From Forficula auricularia (lineage: Eukaryota > Arthropoda > Insecta > Dermaptera > Forficulidae), in contig JALMQS010000066.1 in NCBI GenBank assembly GCA_024734495.1, positions 6,354,280-6,418,279 of the forward strand: a stretch of DNA of 64,000 nt. Direction: 5' to 3'. Every line of letters starts with the position of its first letter. Within the stretch, counting starts at the first letter, position 1. The translations under genes and the position numbers were made by a program. The notes below the pieces were generated by a model. The model made no database searches and was not told the origin of the DNA. It was given only the letters and a program-made list of their open reading frames with translations. This document shows positions 55,706 through 64,000 of the stretch, one piece after another.

Positions 55706-55885
55706 AAAATGTATATTGTTGGCACCGACTTTAAAAAGTGATTTCATGTTAATATTTCGTCGTTTAGTTGTAACTAAATTAGATAATTATTTTATTCCTT
55801 TTAGTGAATTTTATTTGATTTTTGAGTACTTATTATTTTATTTATTGGATTTAATTTTTTTGAAGTTGGTTTTATTTTTTTTATA

Positions 55886-56318
55886 AAAATTTTGAACTTA
55901 AAAATTTCAATTCCAAACTTTTATGTAAATACTAGAATTTGCTATAAACTTTTGATTAAAGCTTTTTACTGTTTTTACTACGACTTAGTCATTATAGGCT
56001 ATCAAAGACGTTTTAACAGTTTAACTACATATGCAAAATGTCTTGTAACATTTGAACAGGTGTTTTTATAGACTTGATGTTTAAAATTTTTTTAGATAAT
56101 TTTAATCTTTATAAAATGATCCCTTGCAGAATATTTTCAGGATAAACTAGGAGGAAAACTCAATTCAAAAAATAAATAAAGAAATAAAAATACAAAATTT
56201 TAAAAATTACATTCGATTGAGCCCCTTTTTAGGCTTCTATTCAAACATAAAACGATATAGTATTTATTATCTATAGTGACTATTAAAATATGTAGGTAAA
56301 TAATGTAAGTCTCTTAGA
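55886..56318. other. AT-rich DNA, nothing recognised
   Basis: No coding or repeat signal. Confidence 0.45.
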
Positions 56319-56668
56319 AAAGTCATTCTCAATGTGGGGGTCGCAGAAAAATTGTTGACGAATCAATTTTTTTTTCCAAATATATTTTATAAATTTAAAA
56401 TATTTTTAATAAACTTAATTAAGTTAATTTTGAAACATATACATAGAATATTTTGTTTCAAACATGAATCAAAGATAACTTATTAATTTTTATCGATACT
56501 AAAAATCTGCATTTAATCAAAGTAATGAGTGTTTCTAAGCAATAATTAAACAAAAGAAATACCCCCCCCACTCCGGGAATGTTTTCTAGACATTATTCGG
56601 GGGGGGGGGGTTCTTTGAAATTTTAAAATGCAAAAGAGGGTCGCTGACCAAAAAGTTTAAGAAACAGT
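56319..56668. mobile_element. hAT-like non-autonomous element, second copy
   Basis: gtcattctcaatgtgggggt at the left and aaaagtttaagaaacagtg at the right correspond to the termini at 32785-33314. It shares gaaaaattg, gacgaatcaattttt and gggtcgctgacc inside. A C run and a G run (56564-56572 and 56600-56611) sit in the middle. Confidence 0.55.
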
Positions 56669-56689
56669 GTGTTAGATCATTGTAGCTAG

Positions 56690-57040
56690 TAAATAAACTA
56701 TGTATATAAGATACAAACTTGATATTTACCTACAAGTTATATTTATTCATTGTCCCGGAAATTTTAATCAAATGAATTATGAGGGTCGAATTTTTCGCGG
56801 GGTCAAAAATAAAAAATATTTTTTATCATAATGTGTGATGTATCTCTGTAAAGATAGATCCCTGTATTTTTTTTTAAATTTAATTCAGTTTAAAATGACG
56901 GTGTATGAGGGCGTTAAACTACTAATTTTACACGATTTTTGTACCTAACGCGAATTTCGAACTTAATATAATGAAAAAATTCTATAAATATCATTTTTTT
57001 CTTATCAACAACAAATAAGACCCAATTTGATGGCTCTTAT
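56690..57040 (+). repeat. Dispersed repeat R-A, copy 4
   Basis: gatacaaacttgatattta, gcggggtcaaaaataaaaaa and gatgtatctctgtaaagat follow the order of the 8240 copy. Confidence 0.55.
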
Positions 57041-57358
57041 ATTTTGGAAAATACAAGGTACGCACCTGAGTCCAACTCACAGAGGGCTCCTTTTTTTTAA
57101 ATTAGACTTCACTAATGCGTGCACTTTTTATAACTTTTTTATTTAATTTAATTATAAGAACATTACTTTAAAATGACTTAGCCAAATATAAGCATATATA
57201 CTCGTACTAAATAATTATTATCAATTTCCAAAAACTATTAAAGAATGATATATCGATTCTTCATCAAAATCGATATTTTTATTAAACATAAGCATATGAT
57301 ATGAAAGTAAGACATTTTAATCAATATTTAAATTTAAATTGGAACTATTAATGACTAC
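57041..57358. other. AT-rich DNA, nothing recognised
   Basis: Probably flank or damaged upstream part of the LINE at 57359. Confidence 0.35.
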
Positions 57359-57690
57359 TTGAAAATCGCTGAAACTTTCGACATGTCAACTATTCTTTCG
57401 TCTATGATTGCTTCCGACAACTTATTCACTTTTAAAATTATGTCTGATACCATTCGTTGTCCTGAGCTTAAAATTCTTTTTCCACTGAACAATCCCTCGT
57501 ACCCACTACGACAGAATCAACCATTCTATCCACCAGTTCCATTTACACGTCATTCCGAAACCAACCCTATTTATAGATTAAGCATCGCTTATAACGCCCT
57601 TTCCCAAACAACATGCGTTTTGAATTTTACTATAGATACCAACAGAATGTCTAGAATTATAAAAATAAACACACTTTCATATATTTAAAT
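57359..57690 (+). pseudogene. C-terminal end of a LINE reverse transcriptase ORF
   Basis: An uninterrupted frame of 109 codons (its first codon is not ATG) reads like the C terminus seen in many arthropod non-LTR ORF2 proteins. Near residues 47-70 it has PSYPLRQNQPFYPPVPFTRH, then an NPIYRLSIAYNALSQ block and a short basic end before TAA. I base this on the usual order of the family: an RxP / (T/S)R motif, an F-(Y/H)-P-P block, then a TNY-like and YNxL segment. No catalytic domain remains; the fragment is 5'-truncated. It differs from the YNLQxFKTR family elsewhere in this window. Confidence 0.6.
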
Positions 57691-57840
57691 ACTCACTATC
57701 ATAATTATTATATCTGATTTACTCTGTATTGTTGTTTAGCATTTGTATGTTTAACATTATTGTTTTTTCTCTACTTTTTACTAAGTAGTGTTTCTTTGTA
57801 TTACTTTTTGTAATGTTTTTAAAGGCACATGCCGTTGAAA

Positions 57841-57872
<32 letters not shown>

Positions 57873-57880
57873 AATAATTC
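57691..57880 (+). repeat. LINE 3' UTR with AATAAA simple tail
   Basis: About 150 bp of T-rich UTR is followed by ggcacatgccgttg and a run of (AAAT)n units at about 57839-57870. This is the usual tail of such elements. Confidence 0.6.
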
Positions 57881-58004
57881 AGAGTATTACATTTTTTCAT
57901 TTAATTTTCATTTGCTATCTTCTAAAACATTTATGTGCAATTTTAATATCATATGAATAATTTATTTATTTCAAATATGTTGAATGGATTTTGATGAGGC
58001 ATTC
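57881..58004. other. Short anonymous flank
   Basis: Ends with ttgatgaggcattcc, the outer edge of the Penelope-type tail that follows. Confidence 0.35.
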
Positions 58005-58170
58005 CAAGGTTCAAAAAAGAGAGAAAATTATTTCTATCTTTTTATTCAAAATCGACGTTTCTGAGTCTTCTTCCCTCCTTCTTCAGGAATTTGAAAGGTC
58101 AGTGAAGGGAATACAACGTGACACTCCTCCTGTCTCCTCTCTCAGTGGCATTAACAATATTCTACAATTT
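58005..58170 (-). mobile_element. Penelope-type tail, single copy
   Basis: Shares gaataaaaagatag (reverse) and a tgatgaggcattcc edge with the palindrome at 49450-49709, and tgtctcctctctcagtg with 40691-40860. The plus-strand frame at 57991-58191 runs through it without protein character. Confidence 0.6.
58048..58092 (-). ncRNA. Hammerhead-like motif, stem II decayed
   Basis: Minus strand: AAAUUC, CUGAAGA, weak stem II, GAAAC-GUC, GAUUUU. Stem I pairs with one mismatch. The core is intact, but stem II retains only about three pairs. Confidence 0.45.
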
Positions 58171-59502
58171 TTAATTATCAGCAGAATTTAGCTTAGAATA
58201 CCTATATGTTGTTTTAATTGATACCCTATTATTTATCTTTTACAAAATCTCTAAGCCCCTTAGAGATAGTCAACTGAAATATGCACAACCCAATAATAAA
58301 AAAACTACCGAGTGTAATCTTCTCTTAATTTCAGCCCTTAGATGAAAATAAATAAGAATATAAATAAATACTATGATGAACCAGTCTTTCGATCAAAATT
58401 ATGTTGCTTATTATAAGATACTTAGTTTGGGTAACAGGCAACAAAATACTACAAAACCCTCTGTATGAGAGTCTAACTCGCACTTTTCAATGAAACATTT
58501 CGTTAATTACAATTTATTTTATTTTATTCTATTATTTATAACATTAAAATTGGAGGATAAAGTGAAAACTTTTTAAAGATTATGGTACCTACGCTTTTCA
58601 TATATTGGTTTTGTAATTTTCATCAGCGAACTGTTTGAGCTAGAAATCCTAATCTTGTCAGAGATTTGTTAATAATGCTTATTAGCTTATGAGTGAAATA
58701 AGCTACAATTATTCGAGAGCTCCCAATATAAAAAATTGATTTTGTTTTTCCTAATTTTCTACAAGTGCTGAATCTTAAAGTCTAAAAGTTCTTTGTTTTC
58801 TAAATAGGAAAATGTTTAAGTAAATGAACCGCGTAAGTAAAATAATGTATTTAATAATGCTGTCTTTTAATTCTATACAAAAAAAAGATCGGAAGTTCGA
58901 GTCCTTGTGTCTGGTGTTCAATTAATTTATCCTTTTTTCTAAAATAATAAATAATTTCTAGATTAACAGTCAGGAAATATTGAATAAACTATTTGACTTA
59001 CGCAGCTCATTTACTTAAAAGTTAAAATTAAAAGTAAAGTGTTAAATAAAAGTAAATTATCTACAAAAATATAGTTCCCGTAACGCACTTTCTACAACAT
59101 TCTGTGAGTTATCGAGAATATCGAATTCCTAACAAACATTCTATAGAGATAGAAAAAATCATGCTTGAAAATGAACACTCCACCTTTACAGATATTCAGA
59201 AAAGGGTGAATGGGCTTAGCTGGTTTTTCCTTATTATGTATTTATATAGGCTGAATTTAAGTTTTGGACCGTTTAAACCAGTTCCACCCACCCATTCTGC
59301 ACACACTTTTGGTTCTGGTGAGAAGTAGTAGTCATTTATGTAATTTCTTTTATAATTTACATGTAATTTAAACTATATTACATTTTGCGCCTAGTACTTA
59401 TGCAACCATCGTTATTCTTAAGCATATAAGATGAATACTCTACAGGCGTTGAGTGGCGTCCATGTTTGCTTATAACGTCACGGTCCATAATCTCGGCTTA
59501 TA
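58171..59502. other. AT-rich DNA, no gene established
   Basis: A frame at 59104-59328 (GTG start) is moderately protein-like but has no recognised domain or splice support. A B-box-like gaagttcgagtcc lies at about 58894. Confidence 0.35.
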
Positions 59503-60728
59503 TACCGGGTGAGTTTTTTATCTTGAGACAGTCTTATAACTCAAAAACAGTGCATTATAGGAAAAAAAGTTTCAAATAAAAGTTTATTTATTTGTAGGGG
59601 GAAACTAAACTACGCTATTGTTTGTTTACCAAGAACAAGCTTTCAAGGGTGTTTCAAGGTTTTTTAAATAGAAACCTATATGTTTCTGTACATATTCTGA
59701 ATCTATAAAAAATATTGAACGACTTTCATAAGAACTGTTTTTTTATTTGATATCAAATAAACAAAATATTAAATTAATTAGATCTCAGAAAAAAACCCTA
59801 ATAATTACTTTTATTATTCAACTTAATTAATTCACTCAAATAATAATGATCAAAAATTTAATTATTAAATAAATAATATAATAACAATTAATAATTTAAT
59901 AATTTTCCGACACTGTTCTGTGATATTCCAGAGTGTTATCGCAAGTCTTTCGGATGAATTCCAGTTGCAATTTCGTTATTTTGGCTTGTTTCAGTTTCTT
60001 CGTAGCATTTACATTTCCTGATTTTTTTTAAATAGATTTACAACACAATAGCTCTTGAGGAAGTATCTCTGACAGGAAAATTCTTGGCATCCATTTCAAT
60101 GGCAGCCCCACAACGCTTCTTCCACATTCACCATAAATTAAGACCCTTCTACAAAAATGCTCCATTTTTATTATGATAATACATAATAACTATCTACTGG
60201 ATTGACACGAGAAATAAACTTTTTTTAACTCAAGAATTTTAAGTATTTCTATTAAGTAGAAAATAACCTCGTAAATCTCTGTATAATGAAGTTTTAAGAT
60301 CATTATAAACACTTATTTTCATTCTTATGAATTTTCGATTTAATAATTATTTATTTAATAATTAATTATTTAATCATTATTATTTAAAAATTAAGTTGAA
60401 TAATTGTTAACAATAATTATTAGGGTTTCTTTTCTGAGAAATAATTGATTTAATATTTTGTTTATTTGATATCGAATAAAAAATAGTTCCAATGAAAGTT
60501 GTTCAGTTTTTTTTGTAGATTCAGAATATGTACAGAAACATATATGTTTCTATTTAAAAAACAGAACTTGACCTTGAAAGACCCTTGAAAGCTTGTTCTT
60601 GGTAAAGAAACAATAGCGTAGTTTAGTTTCCCCCTCCATATAAATAAACTTTTATTTGAAACTTTTTTTCATATAATGCACTGTTTTTGAGTTATAGGAC
60701 TGTCTTAAGATAAAAAACTCACCCGGTA
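59503..60728. mobile_element. DNA element with about 350-bp inverted ends
   Basis: Ends taccgggtgagttttttat and its complement (ending 60728) extend inward about 350 bp with scattered differences, up to about 59870 and from about 60345. The unit is 1226 bp. TA borders the ends. The central 470 bp contains a minus-strand coding relic (59896-60165). Long ends plus a short relic suggest a deletion derivative of an autonomous element. Confidence 0.8.
59896..60165 (-). pseudogene. DUF4817-like transposon protein relic
   Basis: From an ATG at 60165 the frame reads MEHFCRRVLIYGECGRSVVG. After a one-base shift it continues AAIEMDAKNFPVRDTSSRAI. The pattern (Y)GECxxSVxxAxxxxxxxFPxRxxPSR is that of DUF4817, a helix-turn-helix domain I know from insect transposon proteins. 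An in-frame stop follows, then a basic stretch with KKLKQAKITKLQLEFIRK. At least one frameshift and one stop are present and no DDE domain is seen. It fits the N-terminal end of the element's lost transposase. The assignment is by motif memory only. Confidence 0.55.
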
Positions 60729-60959
60729 TGATAGAAGATCTTCAACCTATTAGTATAATAGAACAATAGAAATATTATTAATATCAATATCATTATTATT
60801 AGCAATTTTTTTTTTAATCAAGCCATAATATAGAATGCAGTGTTAAATTGAGGGAGTTAAATTTTCCTAGAGCCGAAATACACCTCATGCCAACTTTTTC
60901 ACTTCTCTAAAAGTCTCATATCTTCATATATAGTAGAAAAATACTCCAATTTTTCTCTT
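60729..60959. other. AT-rich DNA, nothing recognised
   Basis: No coding or repeat signal. Confidence 0.4.
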
Positions 60960-61130
60960 TTCTTTCCCTTTATCTCTCAAGGTACTATTTCGCTGCGACT
61001 GCCCAACATCGCGGTCGGCAGAAGCTGCATTGAACAAGCGAACGTATTTTTTTGGAACTACTCGTCAGTCGACGGTCGTGAGGGTCTTCCGACTGCCTCT
61101 TTGAGTCTTTATGTTTTGAATTAAGTCACA
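60960..61130. promoter_or_regulatory. GC-richer island, possible promoter
   Basis: Contains many CG dinucleotides (tcgcggtcggcagaagct; cagtcgacggtcgtgag) and an initiator-like tcagtc at about 61065. No TATA box or following ORF, so only a candidate. Confidence 0.2.
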
Positions 61131-61526
61131 TTTTAGCTTGAGCAAATCCATACTTGATTTATTTCTTTGACTCCTTCGATTCCACTTAATATTACTTCAG
61201 CGAAATGTAAGAAAATAAATAACTCTTTCCTGAAATAAATGAAAAGCAGAAAAGGATAATTAGAAACAAACGTCTCTTTTCATATGGATGTGTGTTTGAT
61301 GATTGTGTCCTTTATTTCCCTAAGTATCGTGAAATTTTTATCATGTTTTTATTTCTAAAGGGTCACCGAAGCTAAGAAACTGGTGGGTTTGTACACTGTG
61401 TGGAATGACATTCTTTACACATTTTGATATCAATGTGATGTTGCGTGCATCCACATCTGATACCGGGAGACGCGACTCTATATCTATGCTAAAAACGCCA
61501 TTTCTATACTCAAAAGTATATGGATT
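61131..61526. other. Anonymous DNA with partial open frame
   Basis: The minus frame 61341-61607 starts within LINE 3' UTR and continues into unique sequence with no recognised motif. Confidence 0.35.
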
Positions 61527-61712
61527 TTTTTTCTTTAATAATATTGATGCGAGAAGAAAATACACTAATAAGGTGCAGCCCCTAAATCTTTTGATTGGCC
61601 TCTCCATCGTGAAAAGAAGAAGATATTTTATGGGCCAGGTCAGAGTCGAAGGTACCTATGGATGCAGGTCTTAAACAACTGAAGGTTATAGTTGCGGGAA
61701 AGACGATAGCAT
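61527..61712 (-). mobile_element. LINE 3' end, fragment a
   Basis: Minus strand: VFPA, a one-base slip, YNLQLFKTCIHRYLRL, then TGA (complement at 61640-61642). The UTR has ggggctgcacctta and ends in a poly-A-like run near 61527. Confidence 0.65.
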
Positions 61713-62046
61713 TTTTTTATAATGATACTGATACAAGAAGAAGTTGCACCGAAAAGTTCAACCTCTGAAGTCCGCGGTGGACCCTTGTATCTTGGAAATA
61801 AGAAGAGATTTAGGTACTGAGTCGGATTTGAATGCGTGTCTTGAAAGATTGAAGGTTATATGTTGCTGGGAAGACGGTCGGAGAAAGAGAGTTCCAGTTT
61901 CTAGATGTCATAGGGATAAACGAGTTGGCGAATGCGTTTGTTCGGTTAATATCCAATTTAGCCGAGTATCGGTGTTGAGTCCTAGAAAATCGTGTATTTC
62001 GCACAAATGAATCCTCTGGAGGGATTATTGATTTTATCTCTTCAAG
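61711..62046 (-). mobile_element. LINE 3' end, fragment b
   Basis: Minus strand: IKSIIPPEDSFVRNTRFSRT, DINRTNAFANSFIPMTSRNW, then NSL and TYNLQSFKTRIQIRLST with stop at 61810-61812. Its A-rich tail abuts fragment a directly. It is the best-preserved of the YNLQ-type LINE pieces, with an uninterrupted frame. Confidence 0.75.
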
Positions 62047-62076
62047 ATGAAGCGAGTTCCAGTCTCTAGAAGTCAT
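62047..62076 (-). mobile_element. LINE fragment c, nine residues
   Basis: MTSRDWNSL repeats a motif that belongs about 50 residues further on in fragment b. It therefore comes from a third copy or a rearrangement fused in frame to fragment b. Confidence 0.45.
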
Positions 62077-62244
62077 AGTAATATTGCCAACCTGGATATT
62101 TTGATATTCGAAACCTGTAGGAAGATTTATCTAATGGTGGTTTTGATTGGATCGCTCTTGCTCGCGTTTAGCCTCATTCAAGGGGTATTTTTAACCCTAT
62201 CTATTGAGATTATCGCTGATTTGGCATCAAATGGTGTCACCGTC
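62077..62244. other. Anonymous DNA
   Basis: No coding or repeat signal. Confidence 0.35.
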
Positions 62245-62475
62245 GAAGGGCCATCTTAAATGAGCCCTGGGCCGCAGGTGGTTGAGCAAGTTGCGTGTGC
62301 CTCCGCGCCGTGGCCATTAGCACCAATAAGCCAGCGCAAGATTAAGTGGCGCCCTATTTATTTATTGACTTGCGCCCCGCCGCTTGGGATAATCACAAGA
62401 GCAAACGGAACGGCCGTTCCATTCCATTCCGTTCCATTCGGCAAATTCTCACCACCTAACAAACAATAAGTTAGC
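62245..62475. promoter_or_regulatory. GC-rich island, candidate regulatory DNA
   Basis: About 230 bp of high complexity: ctgggccgcaggtggttgag (E-box-like caggtg), gccattagcaccaataag, tatttatttattgac and cttgggataatcac. This density of homeodomain- and forkhead-like strings resembles an enhancer more than a repeat. It ends in an attcc-type simple repeat (about 62419-62441). No transcription evidence is available. Confidence 0.3.
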
Positions 62476-63211
62476 AACCAACCATACCCTTCCCTCCGGG
62501 GTCACGTCCTCCCTTTTATTGGAGGAATTTTATTTCACCCCTCTATCGCAATATAAACCAAAATGATTAATGAACGATTAATTTGGTACACTAAATACTC
62601 TACTGAATTGGTGTGGAACTCATTCTCTTGAAAATTAATTAAAGCTTATAAACAAGTTAGAAACTTTTAAGCTTGAAAACTTTTAATGTTGGGAAAAAAT
62701 AACCAGATTTTTAAAAAATTTTAATTTCTATTATAATAAAATTATTGAAATATTGAAATGGCATCTACGGAAATTGACTTTTTGAAGATTTCCCATTCCA
62801 ATGTTTATTACATTTGTCTTTCATTTTTTGAATTCTAATTGTAAATACATATTATACGAAAGCTTTGGCGTCAACGGGGAGGGACAAGAGGGTGCACATC
62901 CCCCTTGTAATCGAATAAAAAAATTCTGTAACAGCCCTGATTTCCGGCCCGGCTTCACAAAACGATGTTTAATGTACCGTATGTGTTTTTGTATTTACTA
63001 CTAACTGAATTAGTCTATTCTACTTCTGAAAAAAACTTGAAAAATTAAATATTTAAATAGAAATTATTAATAAGTATCAGTAGTAGTAGTATTTCGCACT
63101 GGAAACGTATAAGTACATGGCTGACTTTTCCCCCTTAATACTTGTGTTTTTGCTGGAATTATTATTTTCCCTGAGAAAGACAAAATTAAATTCGTTTAAA
63201 TTATTTTATTT
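62476..63211. other. AT-rich DNA, no gene seen
   Basis: The frame at 62801-63004 is not supported. Confidence 0.45.
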
Positions 63212-63456
63212 TAATGCTGGTTTGCATTGGCGTTGCTAGTGAGTTTTCCTAGGGGGGGGGGGGCAGCCGGCCAGATGATAAGCCACCACAAGGTTTCAAT
63301 TTCGCTAATCCGTTTAGAGATCATCTAACTTTTAAGTAGAATTGACAAATTTTCGAATTAACGAAATAATTTTTCTAGGGGGGCAATGAGTTCTGTAGAG
63401 GGGAACTGTCCCCCTTGCCCCCCATCCCCTCCCCCAACTACGCTAATGCTGGTTTG
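63212..63456. mobile_element. G/C-run insertion with 13-bp target duplication
   Basis: taatgctggtttg occurs at 63212-63224 and again at 63444-63456. Between them lies a segment beginning cattggcgttgctag and ending ccccaactacgc, partly inverted relative to each other. Long G runs follow the left end and C runs precede the right end. A 13-bp duplication is larger than usual for cut-and-paste elements and fits retroposition better. Confidence 0.65.
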
Positions 63457-63951
63457 TTATAAATATATGGTAAGTGAAAGTTAATGGATTTGCAACATTT
63501 ATAGGCCTGATTTTGTTTTTGTCTGCCTCTGTCTGTCTGAATTCCTATTAGCTACAATAACTTAAAACCGGAAGCACATAGAAAGCTTGTTTCGTTACCG
63601 AAATGTTTTATTGTTTATTATCATTAACTGCTTATATTTTGGGTTTTCTATCATCAAAATTTCTGGTTCAAAAATGCACAAAATTAAAAAAAAATGAATT
63701 GACCTATGAACAAAGTTTTAGCTAATGAGCTGAAATTTGACAATTTTGTATTAATAACCCTCACCTCTGTAAATTGTCAAAGCAGTACAATTTGGGGAAA
63801 GCTTACCATGAATAAGTTTTTACTTTTTTATCATAATATTGAAATCAAGAGCTTATTTTATCAGATTTTCGTTGAAATAGGAACACATAGTAGAGTTGAA
63901 GTTTAATCCTAACATTTTTAAAAATAATTAAAAAATAATTTTTAGAAAAAA
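63457..63951. other. AT-rich DNA with R-B-like phrases
   Basis: 63535-63610 and 63700-63780 (gctgaaatttgacaattttg) resemble parts of R-B. No gene. Confidence 0.35.
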
Positions 63952-64000
63952 AACCAGCTTCAAAAAAATTAAATCCAACAAATAAAATAATAAGAACACA
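63952..64000 (+). mobile_element. GACTTC foldback element, copy 5, cut by window end
   Basis: ccagcttcaaaaaaattaaa followed by tccaacaaataaaataataa matches the left palindromic arm of copies 1 and 4. Confidence 0.6.

Larger units (their letters stand above)
53797..55885 (-). mobile_element. GACTTC foldback element, copy 4 (host of two insertions)
   Basis: Its terminal part cccgacttcaaaaaagg starts at about 53798 and runs to gattttgatgattttt near 53896. It then resumes after the inner element at ttgcattcggttcagtc (about 54642) and continues through the long part to the palindromic part (55200-55440 and 55710-55875). The loop with aaacgtactaagtaagatcc is interrupted by a hairpin insertion. Orientation is inverted relative to copies 1 and 2. 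Confidence 0.7.

Noticed and set aside
59104..59328. 74-codon frame with GTG start
   Set aside because: No ATG, domain, splice sites or repeat relation; composition alone is not enough.
61744..62010. 88-codon plus-strand frame
   Set aside because: Antisense of the LINE fragment at 61711-62046.

Overview
This window reads as strongly AT-rich, repeat-dense nuclear DNA from an arthropod, most likely an insect. Evidence: a mariner relic, a Tigger/pogo deletion derivative, hAT-type ends, a DUF4817-like fragment (a domain I know from insect transposons), several 3' ends of Jockey/CR1-type LINEs, tRNA-derived SINEs, Penelope-like retroelement tails, and no bacterial-style gene layout. I cannot name the species. 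No complete cellular gene is visible, and almost all longer reading frames are chance or transposon debris.

Two signals suggest the window lies in introns or gene neighbourhoods. One is a convincing 101-bp coding exon on the minus strand (40013-40113), with an acceptor, a donor and one clean reading frame of 33 codons. The other is a textbook recursive-splicing (ratchet) junction on the plus strand at 27650/27651, which would imply a very long plus-strand intron. GC-rich islands at 15180-15720, 31937-32023, 32330-32480, 38440-38570, 60960-61130 and 62245-62475 may be regulatory or promoter DNA but are unproven.

Layout: 1-5600 has a SINE, a composite element built on a GACTTCAAAAA motif (copy 1), two hairpins and a LINE tail. 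5600-13100 is mostly anonymous, with degraded dispersed repeats. 13178-14183 is copy 2 of the GACTTC element. 15-19 kb has a GC island, a tRNA-like SINE head and an internally deleted mariner. 19-27 kb has foldbacks, dispersed repeats and a hAT element with a perfect 8-bp target duplication. 27.6 kb carries the ratchet site. 29-38 kb has a TIR element, hAT pieces, SINEs, a Penelope-type palindrome and a minisatellite-bearing TIR element. 39-44 kb has the Tigger derivative, the exon, a foldback between 140-bp direct repeats and a segmental duplication. 47-52.7 kb is rich in palindromic Penelope-type tails. 53.8-55.9 kb is a nest of two GACTTC elements plus a hairpin insertion. 56-62 kb has hAT, LINE and Penelope pieces, a long-TIR element with a DUF4817-like remnant and three abutting LINE 3' fragments. 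The last kilobase holds a G/C-run insertion and the start of a fifth GACTTC element.

The most interesting system is a set of short RNA motifs (CUGANGA, stem II, GAAA, NUH, with a pairing stem I) in Penelope-type tails. They match small hammerhead ribozymes, and in several loci two motifs face each other in one long palindrome. Stem I and the two-base stem III change together between loci, which argues for past RNA function. The second is the GACTTC foldback family, whose loop segment lies in opposite orientation in two pairs of copies, as if flipped by recombination between the palindromic arms.
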